64,000 nucleotides of DNA, from the NCBI RefSeq assembly GCF_000246855.1, contig NC_016609.1, positions 1,302,001 through 1,366,000 of the forward strand. Direction: 5' to 3'. The notes under the pieces are model-generated. The model did no database searches and was not told the origin of the DNA. It saw nothing but the letters and a program-made list of their open reading frames with translations. The stretch comes from Niastella koreensis GR20-10. Lineage in GTDB: Bacteria; Bacteroidota; Bacteroidia; Chitinophagales; Chitinophagaceae. A program made the position numbers and the translations under genes. Positions 15,889 through 25,263 of this stretch are shown here, one piece after another (the first letter of the stretch is position 1; every line of letters starts with the position of its first letter).

Positions 15889-18471
15889 CTATAGCGAAGC
15901 TCCCTTTTTTCTATTTTCGTCTTTGTGAACTATGTTTAAATTTTCAATTTCGTCCTTTCCACCTTTTGAAATAGGAATTTCGTGGTCTACTTCAATATCA
16001 TCCCCCAAAAATATTGGAGCATTCGATATAGCACTCATACCCTGCTGCTGTTTAATAAGATTTAACTTATGCTCCTCTGTAAGTAAAATCTTTCTTTCAA
16101 TCATTTTGTATTCCTCCTTTAATTCATTAAGCGTACGTAAAAACTCATGCAAACCCTTATTGTTTTGCGAATCAGCCAAAGGTATATTCTTGAGATACAT
16201 GAAAAGTAATTTAACTCGCTCCTTAATTTGCAGTCGATGGTACTTGATCATTTCAAAATTTATCTCACTTATCATTAACCAAATAAAATAAAAGTCCTGA
16301 AGAGTTCGTCTAAAGTACCTTGGATCTTTACCGGCTTTGAAAATTTCATCTAGCTCATGTTTTAAGTAGTCAAAAACTTCATCTCTCGGTTTATCTTTAT
16401 CAAGGAGGACATATTTCAATTTTTTAATAAAAGACTTAATATTTTTTATAGCTGTTTCGAAATGTTCACTCTTATCTTCTTTATTTTCTGTTAAATCTAT
16501 TAATAAATTAGTAATTAAAACCTTATCGCTTATTCTGGCGTTCAATCGGTCCTCCTTCTGATAAATATCGAGAGATTTTCTAGAGTTGTATAAAGAATTA
16601 TACTCAAGAAATATAAGTGACGTCAACAATTCCTCATTTTCCATCCTATCCCTATCATTAGTTGTCTTTAATTGTTTAACAAAAAACCAGGATTCTGTTG
16701 AACTCTTAAGACTTTTGATATTATTAATAAAATCAACATCAACCCATGAATTCCACATTTCAAATGAATTTTCCCTTATCGGAAAAGGTTTATCATTTAA
16801 TCTAATAAACAAATCTATGGGATCAAATTCGGCATTTCTAACCTGATCAATTTCAACTAAGTAAAGGGGAAAGTCGTATATTTTATTTTTAAACTCTTCA
16901 TCCAATTTATCAAAACTTCTCCCATCAAGCTCTTTAAGAATTTTCATTTTTCTTAATGAAAATTTGTGATTTTTTGAATTTTGAGACTTCCCCTTCTCAT
17001 CAACATATTCAGAACCAATGAACCCTAGCAATGTTAATAATCGTTGCTGTCCGTCAATAACTTCACTAACATTATCTTCCCTCTTATAAATAAAAATTGC
17101 AGGAAGAGCGATCCCTAAAAGAATGCTTTCTATTATAGCAGATGCTTTTTTAGGATTTATAACTTCTTTCCTTTGATATGAAGGGCGTACTAAAAACCTA
17201 CGCTTGTTCATCAATCTAACCACATCATCAATTGAAATCCTAGATGGTTCGGGCTTATTAAGCCTTAAAGATTCAAGTTCTGAAAGTTTCGTATTTGTAT
17301 CATTGGGTTTAATCAGTTCTTTTATTTCCAATCGTTTTAGTTCATCTGGTGAAATGTAAACGCTTGTATCTATTTTATACTTTTGTTCAATAAAACGACA
17401 GGTCGTTAGGTATCGTGTTATAACTTGCTTATTAAATCCGTAATCTTGATCTGAATATTTTTCAATATTAGCATCTATAAATTCACCTATTTCTTCAATC
17501 AGTTTAGAGTCTGCAAAGTCCAACACTATATCTTCTAGCTCCAAAACGCCTAATGCCCAAAGAAAGCATTCCAATGCCAATCTGTTAGTTTTAAGGCCAG
17601 CCTTTGCGGCATATCTCCTTACTGAGGAAATAAAATCAAGTTTTCGTTTAAATGACTCTATAACTTGTTTCTCGTCATCCACACTATCATCCGAAATTTT
17701 CTCATATAGTTTTGTTAACAAATCGGTACGATTTGTACCTCTTGCATAATAGGCAATTGGTGTCATTGGCAATACCAGGCTTTTACGAATAAAAGTCATA
17801 ATCTTTTCCAGTGGCTTCTCTTTGGATTCCCCATCATTAGTTTTAAAAAAGGTATAAAATAATTCATCTAACAATTCCTCATTACTTTCAAGAAACTCTT
17901 TAAATGCCGATGATAAGGAATCTTCATCATAAACTGCATTATCAATTTCAGATTTCTTCAGTGGTGTTATTCCTGAGTTATATCTAGAAAATATTTCCTT
18001 TTTTACTCTATCTTCTAAATATTTGTCGAGTGGAGGATCGTTTACAAGCTTAAATTCTATAATTCTAAGTTTTGCATCCAGGAATTTTTCAATTATTTCA
18101 CGGTCATCTTTTGCGAGATCATCGAAGTATTTGTTTTTTAGTTGGCCAAGAACCTGTAATCCTTTGGGCTTCAAAGGAAACTTATTTTCCATAAACCTCA
18201 TAATTGTTTCAAACCTTTGCCTACCATCAATAATTTCTATTCCAGAATTATTATCAAAAAATATCAAAGGTGGTATTTCCGTACCAAGTAATATACTCTC
18301 AAGAAAGTAAGTAGCTTTATTATAATCCCAAACATAATTTCTTTGGTAATATGGCTTATAGTCAATTTTATTTTTAAGCCTTGGGCTAAATAAACTGTCG
18401 ATAGACTTTGAATATGTTTCAACTTTTAGATGCTCTCGGAAAATCTTTTCAAATGTTTCTTGCCTGATCAT
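15889..18471 (-). CDS. Double DUF262 protein with C-terminal HNH motif
   Basis: 860 residues. The first DUF262 (ParB/GmrS-like) domain covers residues about 30-230 with YQRNYVWD at 42-49 and DGRQR at 82-86. A second, complete domain covers about 415-600 with PSYQR at 430-434 and DGQQR at 473-477. A helical region follows, then a short HNH nuclease core at about 820-860 (DDIEVDHEIPISKGGKDEIE, then LNIVHKDENRKKG). In GmrSD-type type IV restriction proteins, DUF262 binds and hydrolyses nucleotide and the HNH part cuts DNA with modified bases. Two DUF262 copies in one chain are unusual. It lies 228 bases downstream of the OLD nuclease gene on the same strand and has its own promoter-like motif. 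Anti-phage function is inference. Confidence 0.85.
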   Translation of the reverse strand: MIRQETFEKIFREHLKVETYSKSIDSLFSPRLKNKIDYKPYYQRNYVWDYNKATYFLESILLGTEIPPLIFFDNNSGIEIIDGRQRFETIMRFMENKFPLKPKGLQVLGQLKNKYFDDLAKDDREIIEKFLDAKLRIIEFKLVNDPPLDKYLEDRVKKEIFSRYNSGITPLKKSEIDNAVYDEDSLSSAFKEFLESNEELLDELFYTFFKTNDGESKEKPLEKIMTFIRKSLVLPMTPIAYYARGTNRTDLLTKLYEKISDDSVDDEKQVIESFKRKLDFISSVRRYAAKAGLKTNRLALECFLWALGVLELEDIVLDFADSKLIEEIGEFIDANIEKYSDQDYGFNKQVITRYLTTCRFIEQKYKIDTSVYISPDELKRLEIKELIKPNDTNTKLSELESLRLNKPEPSRISIDDVVRLMNKRRFLVRPSYQRKEVINPKKASAIIESILLGIALPAIFIYKREDNVSEVIDGQQRLLTLLGFIGSEYVDEKGKSQNSKNHKFSLRKMKILKELDGRSFDKLDEEFKNKIYDFPLYLVEIDQVRNAEFDPIDLFIRLNDKPFPIRENSFEMWNSWVDVDFINNIKSLKSSTESWFFVKQLKTTNDRDRMENEELLTSLIFLEYNSLYNSRKSLDIYQKEDRLNARISDKVLITNLLIDLTENKEDKSEHFETAIKNIKSFIKKLKYVLLDKDKPRDEVFDYLKHELDEIFKAGKDPRYFRRTLQDFYFIWLMISEINFEMIKYHRLQIKERVKLLFMYLKNIPLADSQNNKGLHEFLRTLNELKEEYKMIERKILLTEEHKLNLIKQQQGMSAISNAPIFLGDDIEVDHEIPISKGGKDEIENLNIVHKDENRKKGASL

Positions 18472-18499
18472 AGTTGTCTAGTATATTGTTAAGGTATGG

Positions 18500-18529
18500 C
18501 AAAATTATAATACATCACGAACCTCACAA
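18500..18529 (-). promoter_or_regulatory. Bacteroidota-type promoter of the DUF262 gene
   Basis: On the minus strand TAATTTTG (18507-18500) matches the Bacteroidota -7 consensus TAnnTTTG, with TTG (18529-18527) 19 bases upstream as the -33 element. Transcription would start roughly 20 bases before the ATG at 18471. This allows the DUF262 gene to be expressed separately from the upstream nuclease gene. Confidence 0.5.
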
Positions 18530-18699
18530 TATGCACAATAATTAATTGACATTAATCATCTATACAGTAAACACATAGACGTACCCGAAACACATTCTAA
18601 TTTATTAATTAGCAGACTGCTCCTTTTTACTTCTAAACAAATTTACTTTTAAGCAAAATTAATTAACAAATAATGATGCATTTACCTTTCAGAATATTT

Positions 18700-20709
18700 C
18701 TATTCAACGATGGACTTATTCCATTTTAATTCCTTTAGCTTATTAATCATAGAATCAATTTTGGCATCAATCTTCGCCGGGTCATTCGAAATTTTCTCAG
18801 AAATGTAACGCGCAGTTAATGGTTTACTGTCATTACCATAAAGCTTTTTAGCCTCACTTTTAAGTTGGTTATAATTCACAAGACTCCTATGAAACTCATC
18901 TTCAAAATTTCTTTCCCATACTGTAAAATTTTGATCTACAGACGTTGCTGGGAAAAAGAATTGTTCATTTGTTACTGGCTTATTAAGCAATTGAAACAAT
19001 TCCTTATTTCGAATTGACTTGTTAATTAAATCATCTCTACTTGAATCGGTGTATGTTGAAGGCTCATCCTTTGGTTTATCCCCATCGAATATTACATAAC
19101 ATGGAACTCTGAACTCATTAAATATTAAAAGTAGATAGGAAATGTTATCGACCGAACCAGCGCTAATTATAGCAACTCTATTAACATCCAAATTAAATCC
19201 TTTAGCCTTAAAGTAGTTAGGCAAAGCGTATTTTTCAGTGTCACCCTCTATTAAAACAACCTTTTTTGCAAAAAAACCTTCGTTTTTAGACTCATCAATG
19301 ATATGATAAAATCTATGTCTTATACTTTTCTCATCGATTGTTTTCCCATATAGTTTCTTATAAAATTCAACAAGTTGAGACACCGAGAACTCATATACTT
19401 TTGTTTCAGGATTATTACCATCGGATTTCCTAAACATTCTTATCTCATCAAAAAACTCAACAGATAAGAATAAACTATCATGAGTACAATAAATTACCTG
19501 ATCATCGCCTCGGGAAATTCTTTGTAATAATGAATATGTAGAACGCTTTAAGGGAGGATGAAGATAAATTTCCGGTTCTTCTATTCCAATAATAATATTT
19601 TTCTCCGCATTTTTTTTACCGAAATCGAAAGTATTATATGTCCGTAGTAAGGAAAACAAAGCTAGTCTTTGAATTCCATGTCCTTTTTCAGTAATTTCTG
19701 AATAATAACCATCATTACCATAAACTTTAGGCTCCGGAAATATTAAGTCATCCATTTCTGGACTTCCAAATTTTAATTCTAAAGAGCAACCTATATCAAA
19801 ACCAACATTTTCATTTAACGCTTTATTAATCATCCCAATCTTTGAATTGCCATCATCGTCAATATCTATTTTCTTTAGAAGGTCACCCACTAGTTCAGTT
19901 GACTTCACTTTAAACTCATTTTTTATTTCTTTGGAGACTGAGCTTGATATCCAATTTATCAACTCGCCCAATGCACTAGACTTCGTATTTTTCAAATCAT
20001 CCGCAACATTTTTAATGGCTGGAATATAGAAATATTTAGGCAAATTGGCTTTCAATTTACTTTTCCAACCTAGCATTTTTTCATCGCCTGTAATCTGTTC
20101 TTGTGGTATATTACCAGAGTACTCATTCCAAAGCAAGCGTAACTTTTCAACATATACCTCTTGCGTTGGCTCATCCTTTGAATTAAAAAGAGTCTTAAAA
20201 TCAAAGTCTCCTACTTTCAATTCCTTTTTCCACCACGCTTTTACATTCGCTTTTGTAGGAAGCTTATCGTCTTGCAATACAGTCCAGTCATATTCCGTAG
20301 TTGGCTGGAGTTTTGTTCCATGCTTTGATTCTATAAAATCAATTTCATCCATATTTGCTTCGGCTAATGGTTTTTCGTCATTTGTACAAACACATTCTAT
20401 ATATTGAGTGACTGTTAAATTTCCCATTTCATCCAAATGGGATTTAAAAATCCTCGACTCTCCGTCTGTTAATTTGTGAAATGTTAACTCAATAACAATA
20501 GGTCTGAGATAATTATCATGGTGAAAGCTATTAATAAATATTTTTGATTTGCTAAAGTTGAAGAATAAATCTATGCCTTCTAAAACATTAGACTTACCTA
20601 CACTATTTTCGCCTATTAGTGCTGTTAAGTCATTTAAAGAAAAGAATATCCCTGCCTCGCTAAAGGTTTTGAAATTTTTGAAACTTGCAGATTTAATTTT
20701 CATACGCAT
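18700..20709 (-). CDS. OLD-family ATP-dependent nuclease (AAA plus TOPRIM)
   Basis: 669 residues. The N-terminal ABC/SMC-type ATPase half has Walker A GENSVGKS at residues 33-40 and a Walker B-like GIEEPEIYLHPPLKR near residue 375. The C-terminal TOPRIM half has the metal-binding glutamate in VVLIEGDTEK (about 485) and the acidic pair in VIFDGDKPKDE (about 540). Length and layout match OLD nucleases such as P2 Old and GajA. The UvrD-like helicase that accompanies GajA in Gabija is absent; instead the next gene is the double DUF262-HNH protein. Likely role: ATP-regulated DNA cleavage during phage attack. No promoter is evident in the 440-base gap upstream. Confidence 0.9.
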   Translation of the reverse strand: MRMKIKSASFKNFKTFSEAGIFFSLNDLTALIGENSVGKSNVLEGIDLFFNFSKSKIFINSFHHDNYLRPIVIELTFHKLTDGESRIFKSHLDEMGNLTVTQYIECVCTNDEKPLAEANMDEIDFIESKHGTKLQPTTEYDWTVLQDDKLPTKANVKAWWKKELKVGDFDFKTLFNSKDEPTQEVYVEKLRLLWNEYSGNIPQEQITGDEKMLGWKSKLKANLPKYFYIPAIKNVADDLKNTKSSALGELINWISSSVSKEIKNEFKVKSTELVGDLLKKIDIDDDGNSKIGMINKALNENVGFDIGCSLELKFGSPEMDDLIFPEPKVYGNDGYYSEITEKGHGIQRLALFSLLRTYNTFDFGKKNAEKNIIIGIEEPEIYLHPPLKRSTYSLLQRISRGDDQVIYCTHDSLFLSVEFFDEIRMFRKSDGNNPETKVYEFSVSQLVEFYKKLYGKTIDEKSIRHRFYHIIDESKNEGFFAKKVVLIEGDTEKYALPNYFKAKGFNLDVNRVAIISAGSVDNISYLLLIFNEFRVPCYVIFDGDKPKDEPSTYTDSSRDDLINKSIRNKELFQLLNKPVTNEQFFFPATSVDQNFTVWERNFEDEFHRSLVNYNQLKSEAKKLYGNDSKPLTARYISEKISNDPAKIDAKIDSMINKLKELKWNKSIVE

Positions 20710-21150
20710 TAATTACTAATAATTACGAAATGACATCGAACGATGCGATAAATATCCCAGGAATCTGCATGCAATATATAAAGGTTGAATAGGAAAGGAT
20801 AACATAGAAAGGAGCTGTGTTATGTACGTTGATCGTAAAAAACAGCGCGTGCCAATTTAAACAATATTTGTACAAAAAAGCGCCTTTAATAATATAATTT
20901 GATCAAGTTTCATCAAATGCATTGAGTACTGCACACACATAAATACTTCCCAATTTGTTCAATAAAAGGACGGGGCAAAGAAAAAACATATGATGTTCAT
21001 TTTGGTACTAGTCACAATAAGCAGGATAGCGTTTCAGTCTTCCTATTGATCAGATTAAAATTTACTTATCCTTACACATTGACCATGGTTTTTAAGATTA
21101 TTTCGCTAATAACATTTATAATATTCAGTAACTTTAGAAAAAGGAAAACG
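20710..21150. other. Divergent gap, nothing recognised
   Basis: 441 AT-rich bases between the divergent OLD nuclease and membrane-protein genes. There are no reading frames above a dozen codons with sense, no strong palindrome and no clear TAnnTTTG box on either strand. Presumably it holds both promoters. Confidence 0.4.
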
Positions 21151-21981
21151 ATGAAAATGAATTTGACGCAGATGAAATCCTTCCTGACTTTCGACCTACC
21201 GTTAGAGACCCGTTATATCGGCACCACGTTTACCACCACTCACCACCAATTAAAAGTCGCATATCCAGGATGGACATTACGGGCCACCCGCCAGAAGCTT
21301 TTAGCCAGGTATTGGTTTTGGAACGTTTTGATGCATTTTGTCATTCTTTATTCATTGGCCGTTGTCCTAACCTTACCCTTTAATACTCATCTTAATCAAT
21401 TTTACCTGGCAGCTGTCGTAACGGTGGGGGCAATAAGCTTTACCATAATCACCATTACACAATATGGGCCCCGGTTCTTTTCCGATTTCCTGCCCAAACT
21501 GGAAACCATCACCGCTGAGTTTGAAGCCCGCCAAAATGAGCTTTTAAAAGGTCAACTGCAAATCGGGTTAAAGAATCAAATTGTCAGAGAATATGAGAAA
21601 CTGGGGTTTGTACTCGACCAAATATCTTCCCAGCGCGAACGGCTGGACACACTGCAAACCGAAATGCCTAAATGCCGCCGGGAACAATTGCACACCTTTT
21701 CCCTGGTGCTGATATATTACGCCTTTTACAAGTCCGCTGGATTGAAAGGTCTCCAGGTAAACGACAAGACCGCTCGCCAACTCATGAAATTGTTGGGGAA
21801 AGATCAGGGCGGCATAAAGGACAATCTACAATTGATATTAGGCAAAAAGCAGGAACTTTCTCAACGGAATAGAACGGAGATTCAGAACAGATTTAATGAC
21901 GTGTATGCGTTTTTTGAAGAATTGGGCTTTTCAGAAGGAATAAGTTTATTGAAGAATATGGAATCGAAATTCAGAGAATAA
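21151..21981 (+). CDS. Membrane-anchored coiled-coil protein of the mob module
   Basis: The start at 21151 is chosen because AAAAAGGAAAACG precedes that ATG and the upstream extension to 21046 is not protein-like; the product is 276 residues. Two membrane segments lie at about residues 60-80 (NVLMHFVILYSLAVVL) and 86-108 (YLAAVVTVGAISFTIITIT). A helical cytoplasmic part with coiled-coil character follows, ending in KLLGKDQGGIKDNLQLILGK and FNDVYAFFEELGF. The last 90 residues loosely recall the C-terminus of RteC, a regulator of Bacteroides conjugative elements, but the membrane anchor does not fit RteC. A decayed copy lies at 9871. Confidence 0.55.
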   Translation: MKMNLTQMKSFLTFDLPLETRYIGTTFTTTHHQLKVAYPGWTLRATRQKLLARYWFWNVLMHFVILYSLAVVLTLPFNTHLNQFYLAAVVTVGAISFTIITITQYGPRFFSDFLPKLETITAEFEARQNELLKGQLQIGLKNQIVREYEKLGFVLDQISSQRERLDTLQTEMPKCRREQLHTFSLVLIYYAFYKSAGLKGLQVNDKTARQLMKLLGKDQGGIKDNLQLILGKKQELSQRNRTEIQNRFNDVYAFFEELGFSEGISLLKNMESKFRE

Positions 21982-22081
21982 AAAATACTTCCGGAAAATA
22001 CCCCCTTTGAGAAAGTTTGCTGGCCAAAAGAAAAAGAAACCTTAAGCGGCTTGCGGTATGCATCGGCCTTAAGTGGCAATT

Positions 22082-22495
22082 TCATTCCTGGCGACAATAA
22101 ACGACCATAAGTAAATACTTTCTATCCAACCCCTTTCTCGCGTATCCTACAAAATCAAGCAGCCTGCCGTACTCGCTCATGGTATTTTGCCTTCGCGATC
22201 TTTTTAACCATCTTGGGTAAAATTTTTCCAAATAGTCAAAGTCAACCAGGTGCGGCCTTAGTGCCGATAAATCCAACACATAGCTATTTTCAATTCTGTA
22301 AATCTCTGTCACGGGTCCGTTACCTTGAAAAATAAAGTCAATAAGTAGGTAAATTGTGGCTTCCGAATCTAAAGTGTTTCCTGTAATTAAATACTCTCCT
22401 CGGTCGTTCAACCAATATTTGTCAGGGATTATCTCTGTACATATTTCTTCTAATAAATATTCATCCGTTGATAGTATAGTAACGTCCCATTTCAT
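22082..22495 (-). CDS. Conserved hypothetical protein, copy B (137 aa)
   Basis: Twin of the gene at 10202. The start codon and gene context are the same in both. It is a soluble protein beginning MKWDVTILSTDEYLLEEICT, with an acidic first half and a basic stretch LKRSRRQNTMSEYG. Its constant place inside the mobilization module, opposite the excisionase-like gene, suggests a role in element maintenance or control, but no family was recognised. Confidence 0.6.
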   Translation of the reverse strand: MKWDVTILSTDEYLLEEICTEIIPDKYWLNDRGEYLITGNTLDSEATIYLLIDFIFQGNGPVTEIYRIENSYVLDLSALRPHLVDFDYLEKFYPRWLKRSRRQNTMSEYGRLLDFVGYARKGLDRKYLLMVVYCRQE

Positions 22496-22519
22496 TCCTC
22501 TAAATTATGGATAAATGCA

Positions 22520-22675
22520 ACGCCAGTCCCCATCAATTGAAGTTGTCGAGTAAGGCATTGGGTTACTTTTTTCACTCCTAAATAGGCTATTTCCCCCTTA
22601 CCCTTACATTTAAGTATACTTACCTTTTTTCCGCCTCCCCCCAATGGTATTTTCGAAGCCTAAAAAGAAACGTTT
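22520..22675. promoter_or_regulatory. Conserved divergent control region, copy B
   Basis: Matches 10640-10794 closely, including the AAGTATACTT palindrome and the C-rich tracts. It separates the divergent 137-residue gene and excisionase-like gene. Confidence 0.4.
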
Positions 22676-23011
22676 ATGCAAGAACTAATGAAGAGCGGAA
22701 ATACCCCCATGCTATTTCCATATGAACCTGCGGAGTATTGGCAAAACATCAGGCAAATTATCCGGGAAGAGGTAAGCAAAATAGAGAAGGAAAAACCGGA
22801 TCCTGGTTCAGTGCTAAAAACACCCGGCCTCACCTACAAACCCCTGTTAAAGATATCTGAACTCTGCACGCTTTTCCAAGTCACCAAACCTACCATTTAC
22901 GGGTGGATCAAGATCGGAAAAATCAAGCCGGTAAAAGTGCGCTCACGGGTGTATTTCCTGTGGCAGGATGTGACACAATTAATGAGCACTCAAACTGGCT
23001 CCAACGAATGA
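22676..23011 (+). CDS. Excisionase-like helix-turn-helix protein, copy B
   Basis: 111 residues with a MerR/excisionase-type winged helix in the second half (LLKISELCTLFQVTKPTIYG, then WIKIGKIKPVKVRSRVYF). In an intact element this is the natural candidate for the recombination directionality factor working with the integrases at the right end, or for a regulator of the mob operon. It is followed by 467 bases of inverted repeats before the first mob gene. Confidence 0.75.
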   Translation: MQELMKSGNTPMLFPYEPAEYWQNIRQIIREEVSKIEKEKPDPGSVLKTPGLTYKPLLKISELCTLFQVTKPTIYGWIKIGKIKPVKVRSRVYFLWQDVTQLMSTQTGSNE

Positions 23012-23478
23012 TTTTTTTCTTTTGGCCAGCCCTGTTCTTTTGGCAGTCGGAAGCATTGGATTTGGTATAAAAAGAAGGAACATACTTTGTTGTGTTTTCA
23101 TGCCTGGCAGTGGCTTCAACAACCGAATATTTAGCGGAAAAAAGACACAAAAGCAATAGGGGCTTAGAGGCAAACCACCTTCAATCATATCCTTTCCCTT
23201 GCATTTTCCACCCGAGCTTTCCGGACGTTTTAGACTGCTATTAAAGCCGGGCAGGTCCCCCTTAGACAAGCACCTATTTGAGCAACGCCAAGGGCGTTGC
23301 CACTTTTTGTTCGACAAAAAGTGCTCAGGGTGCTGCACGTTGTTGCACCCGGCGAGATGTCCGTTTGTCCGACAGAGTCTCCCAAACGAATCTCGCCCCT
23401 TTGCCTCCGAAGTCGGCAGGGGTGAACAGCCCAACCACCACCGTACCCTGTTTTTTAATCTTAAAAGTGAAGTAGAAT
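23012..23478. other. Candidate oriT region
   Basis: No real gene here; a 176-codon minus-strand frame is a shadow. Between 23282 and 23397 there are four consecutive inverted repeats: GCAACGCC/GGCGTTGC (23282-23300), CACTTTTTGT/ACAAAAAGTG (23301-23323), GGGTGC/GCACCC (23328-23350) and a long one with arms GGCGAGA...CGTTTG / CAAACG..TCTCGCC (23351-23397). Dense hairpins just upstream of relaxosome genes are what an origin of transfer looks like. The nick site is not identified. Confidence 0.5.
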
Positions 23479-23874
23479 ATGAAGCGAACGAACAACAAAA
23501 ACAGAACAAGAAAGGTAACCATCCGGCTTACGCCGGAAGAGTATGAACAGCTAAGTAACCGGTATAAAAAAACGACCTGCCGGAAGCTGAGCGATTACGT
23601 TAGAAATCTACTATTTCAGGGCAAGGTAACCATCCTTACCCGCGACCAATCTATGGATGCCTTTATGGCAGAGTTGATCCTGATGAAATCCGAATTAAAT
23701 GCCGTCGGAAATAACTTCAACCAGGCCGTCAGAAAGTTGAATGCGATGCAACATTATCCTGAATTAAAAATATGGCTACTAACCCATACGCAAATGGCGC
23801 AGGACGTAGTCAAAAAAGTAGACACTATTAAAATAAACATCGCAAAATTTTCTGACAAATGGTTGCAAGAATAA
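23479..23874 (+). CDS. Mobilization accessory protein (MobA/MobC type)
   Basis: 131 residues. A very basic N-terminus (KRTNNKNRTRKVTIRLTPEE) leads into a ribbon-helix-helix-like domain (EYEQLSNRYKKTTCRKLSDYVRNLL). A helical region follows with NAVGNNFNQAVRKLN, the conserved core of MobC-type relaxosome proteins. It should bind oriT and help the relaxase nick. The 3' end overlaps the relaxase gene by 16 bases, so the two are translated together. Confidence 0.8.
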   Translation: MKRTNNKNRTRKVTIRLTPEEYEQLSNRYKKTTCRKLSDYVRNLLFQGKVTILTRDQSMDAFMAELILMKSELNAVGNNFNQAVRKLNAMQHYPELKIWLLTHTQMAQDVVKKVDTIKINIAKFSDKWLQE

Positions 23875-25178
23875 TTAAAGGCAGCAGCCTTTCTAATACG
23901 CTCAATTATAATGAGCACAAAGTTCAGCAGGGTGTTGCTGAATGCATCCATTCTGCCAACTATGCAAAGGACACGGAAAAGCTGAACTTTTTTGATAAAC
24001 TGCGCAGGCTGGAACATCAGGCTGCACTTAATGAAAATGTGAAAGCAAACAGCGTTCACATCTCTCTGAATTTTGATAGCGCAGACCAGCTTGACAAAGA
24101 AAAGCTCACCGCCATTGCCGATACCTACATGCAACAGATTGGATTTGGAAGTCAGCCATACCTGATTTATGAGCATAGAGACGCGGGCCACAAACACATC
24201 CACATTGTCACCACCAACATCCAGCAAAACGGCCGGCGGATCGACATGAATAACATCGGCCGCAATCAGTCTGAAAAGGCGCGGAAAGCGATTGAACAGG
24301 AATTTAAATTGGTACCGGCAGAATACCATAAACAGGATCAAAAACAGCAACACAAGCAGGAACTGGTAGTGTCACCCAAACGAGTGGAATATGGTAAAAC
24401 AGAAACGAAGCGGGCAATCCAGAACATATTGGATTATGTGATCCGGCGGTACAAATACACTTCCTTACCGGAATTAAATGCCGTTCTCAAGCAATACAAT
24501 GTCATGGCCGACCCCGGCAAAGAGGGCTCCCGTATTCATAAAAACGGCGGATTGGTTTACCGGGTACTGGATGCAGGCGGAAGTAAGATCGGTGTTCCTA
24601 TCAAAGCCAGTGCCTTTTATAACAAGCCCACCCTGAAGACACTTGAACAGTTGTTTCCAAGAAACGAGTTGCTTCGACAGAATTATAAAATCCGGGTGAA
24701 AAACTCGATTGACCTGGCTTTAATAAAACCGGTATCTGTACCTGATCTGAAGGAGTTGCTAAGAAAAGAAGGGATAGCTATGGAACTACGGCAAAACGAC
24801 CAGGGGTTGCTTTATGGCATCACTTACGTTGACCACCGCAATCAGTGCGTTTTTAACGGTAGCGATCTGGGAAAACAGTATAGTGCCAAAGCCATCCAGG
24901 AATGCTGTTTGCGCCAGGATCATCAACCCGTGCAAATTGAAAAACTACAGCAAAAAATACAGCAGGAATCCAATTACCAATTTGTGAGGAATAACCTCCA
25001 ACACCATTTAAAAGACACTCCTCTAAAAAGTGGAACAGTGGAGGAAGATTTTAAACTACAAGGTTTGCAAAAAGCAGCCGACTTGTTGACCACTTTAATG
25101 AAACAGGAACAAGTCGAAAATCAGTCGTTGCCAGAATGGATAAAACGCAAAAAGAAAAAACATAGGCACCGATTGTAA
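23859..25178 (+). CDS. Relaxase (MobA/VirD2-like)
   Basis: 439 residues. The N-terminal 200 residues are the relaxase domain. SNTLNYNEHKV carries a candidate catalytic tyrosine near residue 15, and HRDAGHKHIHIVTTNI near residue 107 is the metal-binding histidine motif (H-x-H). The C-terminal half is charged and helical. It would nick at oriT and pilot the strand during transfer by a helper conjugative system. The ATG at 23859 lies inside the previous gene. It is the only full-length copy in the window; the left copy is truncated. Confidence 0.85.
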   Translation: MVARIIKGSSLSNTLNYNEHKVQQGVAECIHSANYAKDTEKLNFFDKLRRLEHQAALNENVKANSVHISLNFDSADQLDKEKLTAIADTYMQQIGFGSQPYLIYEHRDAGHKHIHIVTTNIQQNGRRIDMNNIGRNQSEKARKAIEQEFKLVPAEYHKQDQKQQHKQELVVSPKRVEYGKTETKRAIQNILDYVIRRYKYTSLPELNAVLKQYNVMADPGKEGSRIHKNGGLVYRVLDAGGSKIGVPIKASAFYNKPTLKTLEQLFPRNELLRQNYKIRVKNSIDLALIKPVSVPDLKELLRKEGIAMELRQNDQGLLYGITYVDHRNQCVFNGSDLGKQYSAKAIQECCLRQDHQPVQIEKLQQKIQQESNYQFVRNNLQHHLKDTPLKSGTVEEDFKLQGLQKAADLLTTLMKQEQVENQSLPEWIKRKKKKHRHRL

Positions 25179-25188
25179 TACCTAAAAC

Positions 25189-25218
25189 AAAGCCCTGCTA
25201 TAGACATAGCGGGGCTTT
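25189..25218 (+). terminator. Terminator after the mob operon
   Basis: Stem AAAGCCCTGCTAT / ATAGCGGGGCTTT (one mismatch) with loop AGAC, starting ten bases after the relaxase stop. It also has A residues on the left, so it may serve the convergent gene cluster ending at 25264. Confidence 0.75.
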
Positions 25219-25263
25219 ATGGTAATGGCTCTGATTAGTAGCTTTATTTAAACAATGGCTTGG

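Noticed and set aside
22979..23509. 176-codon minus-strand frame over the mob upstream region
   Set aside because: It runs through four strong inverted repeats, its protein looks like random translation, and it overlaps the start of the mob gene.
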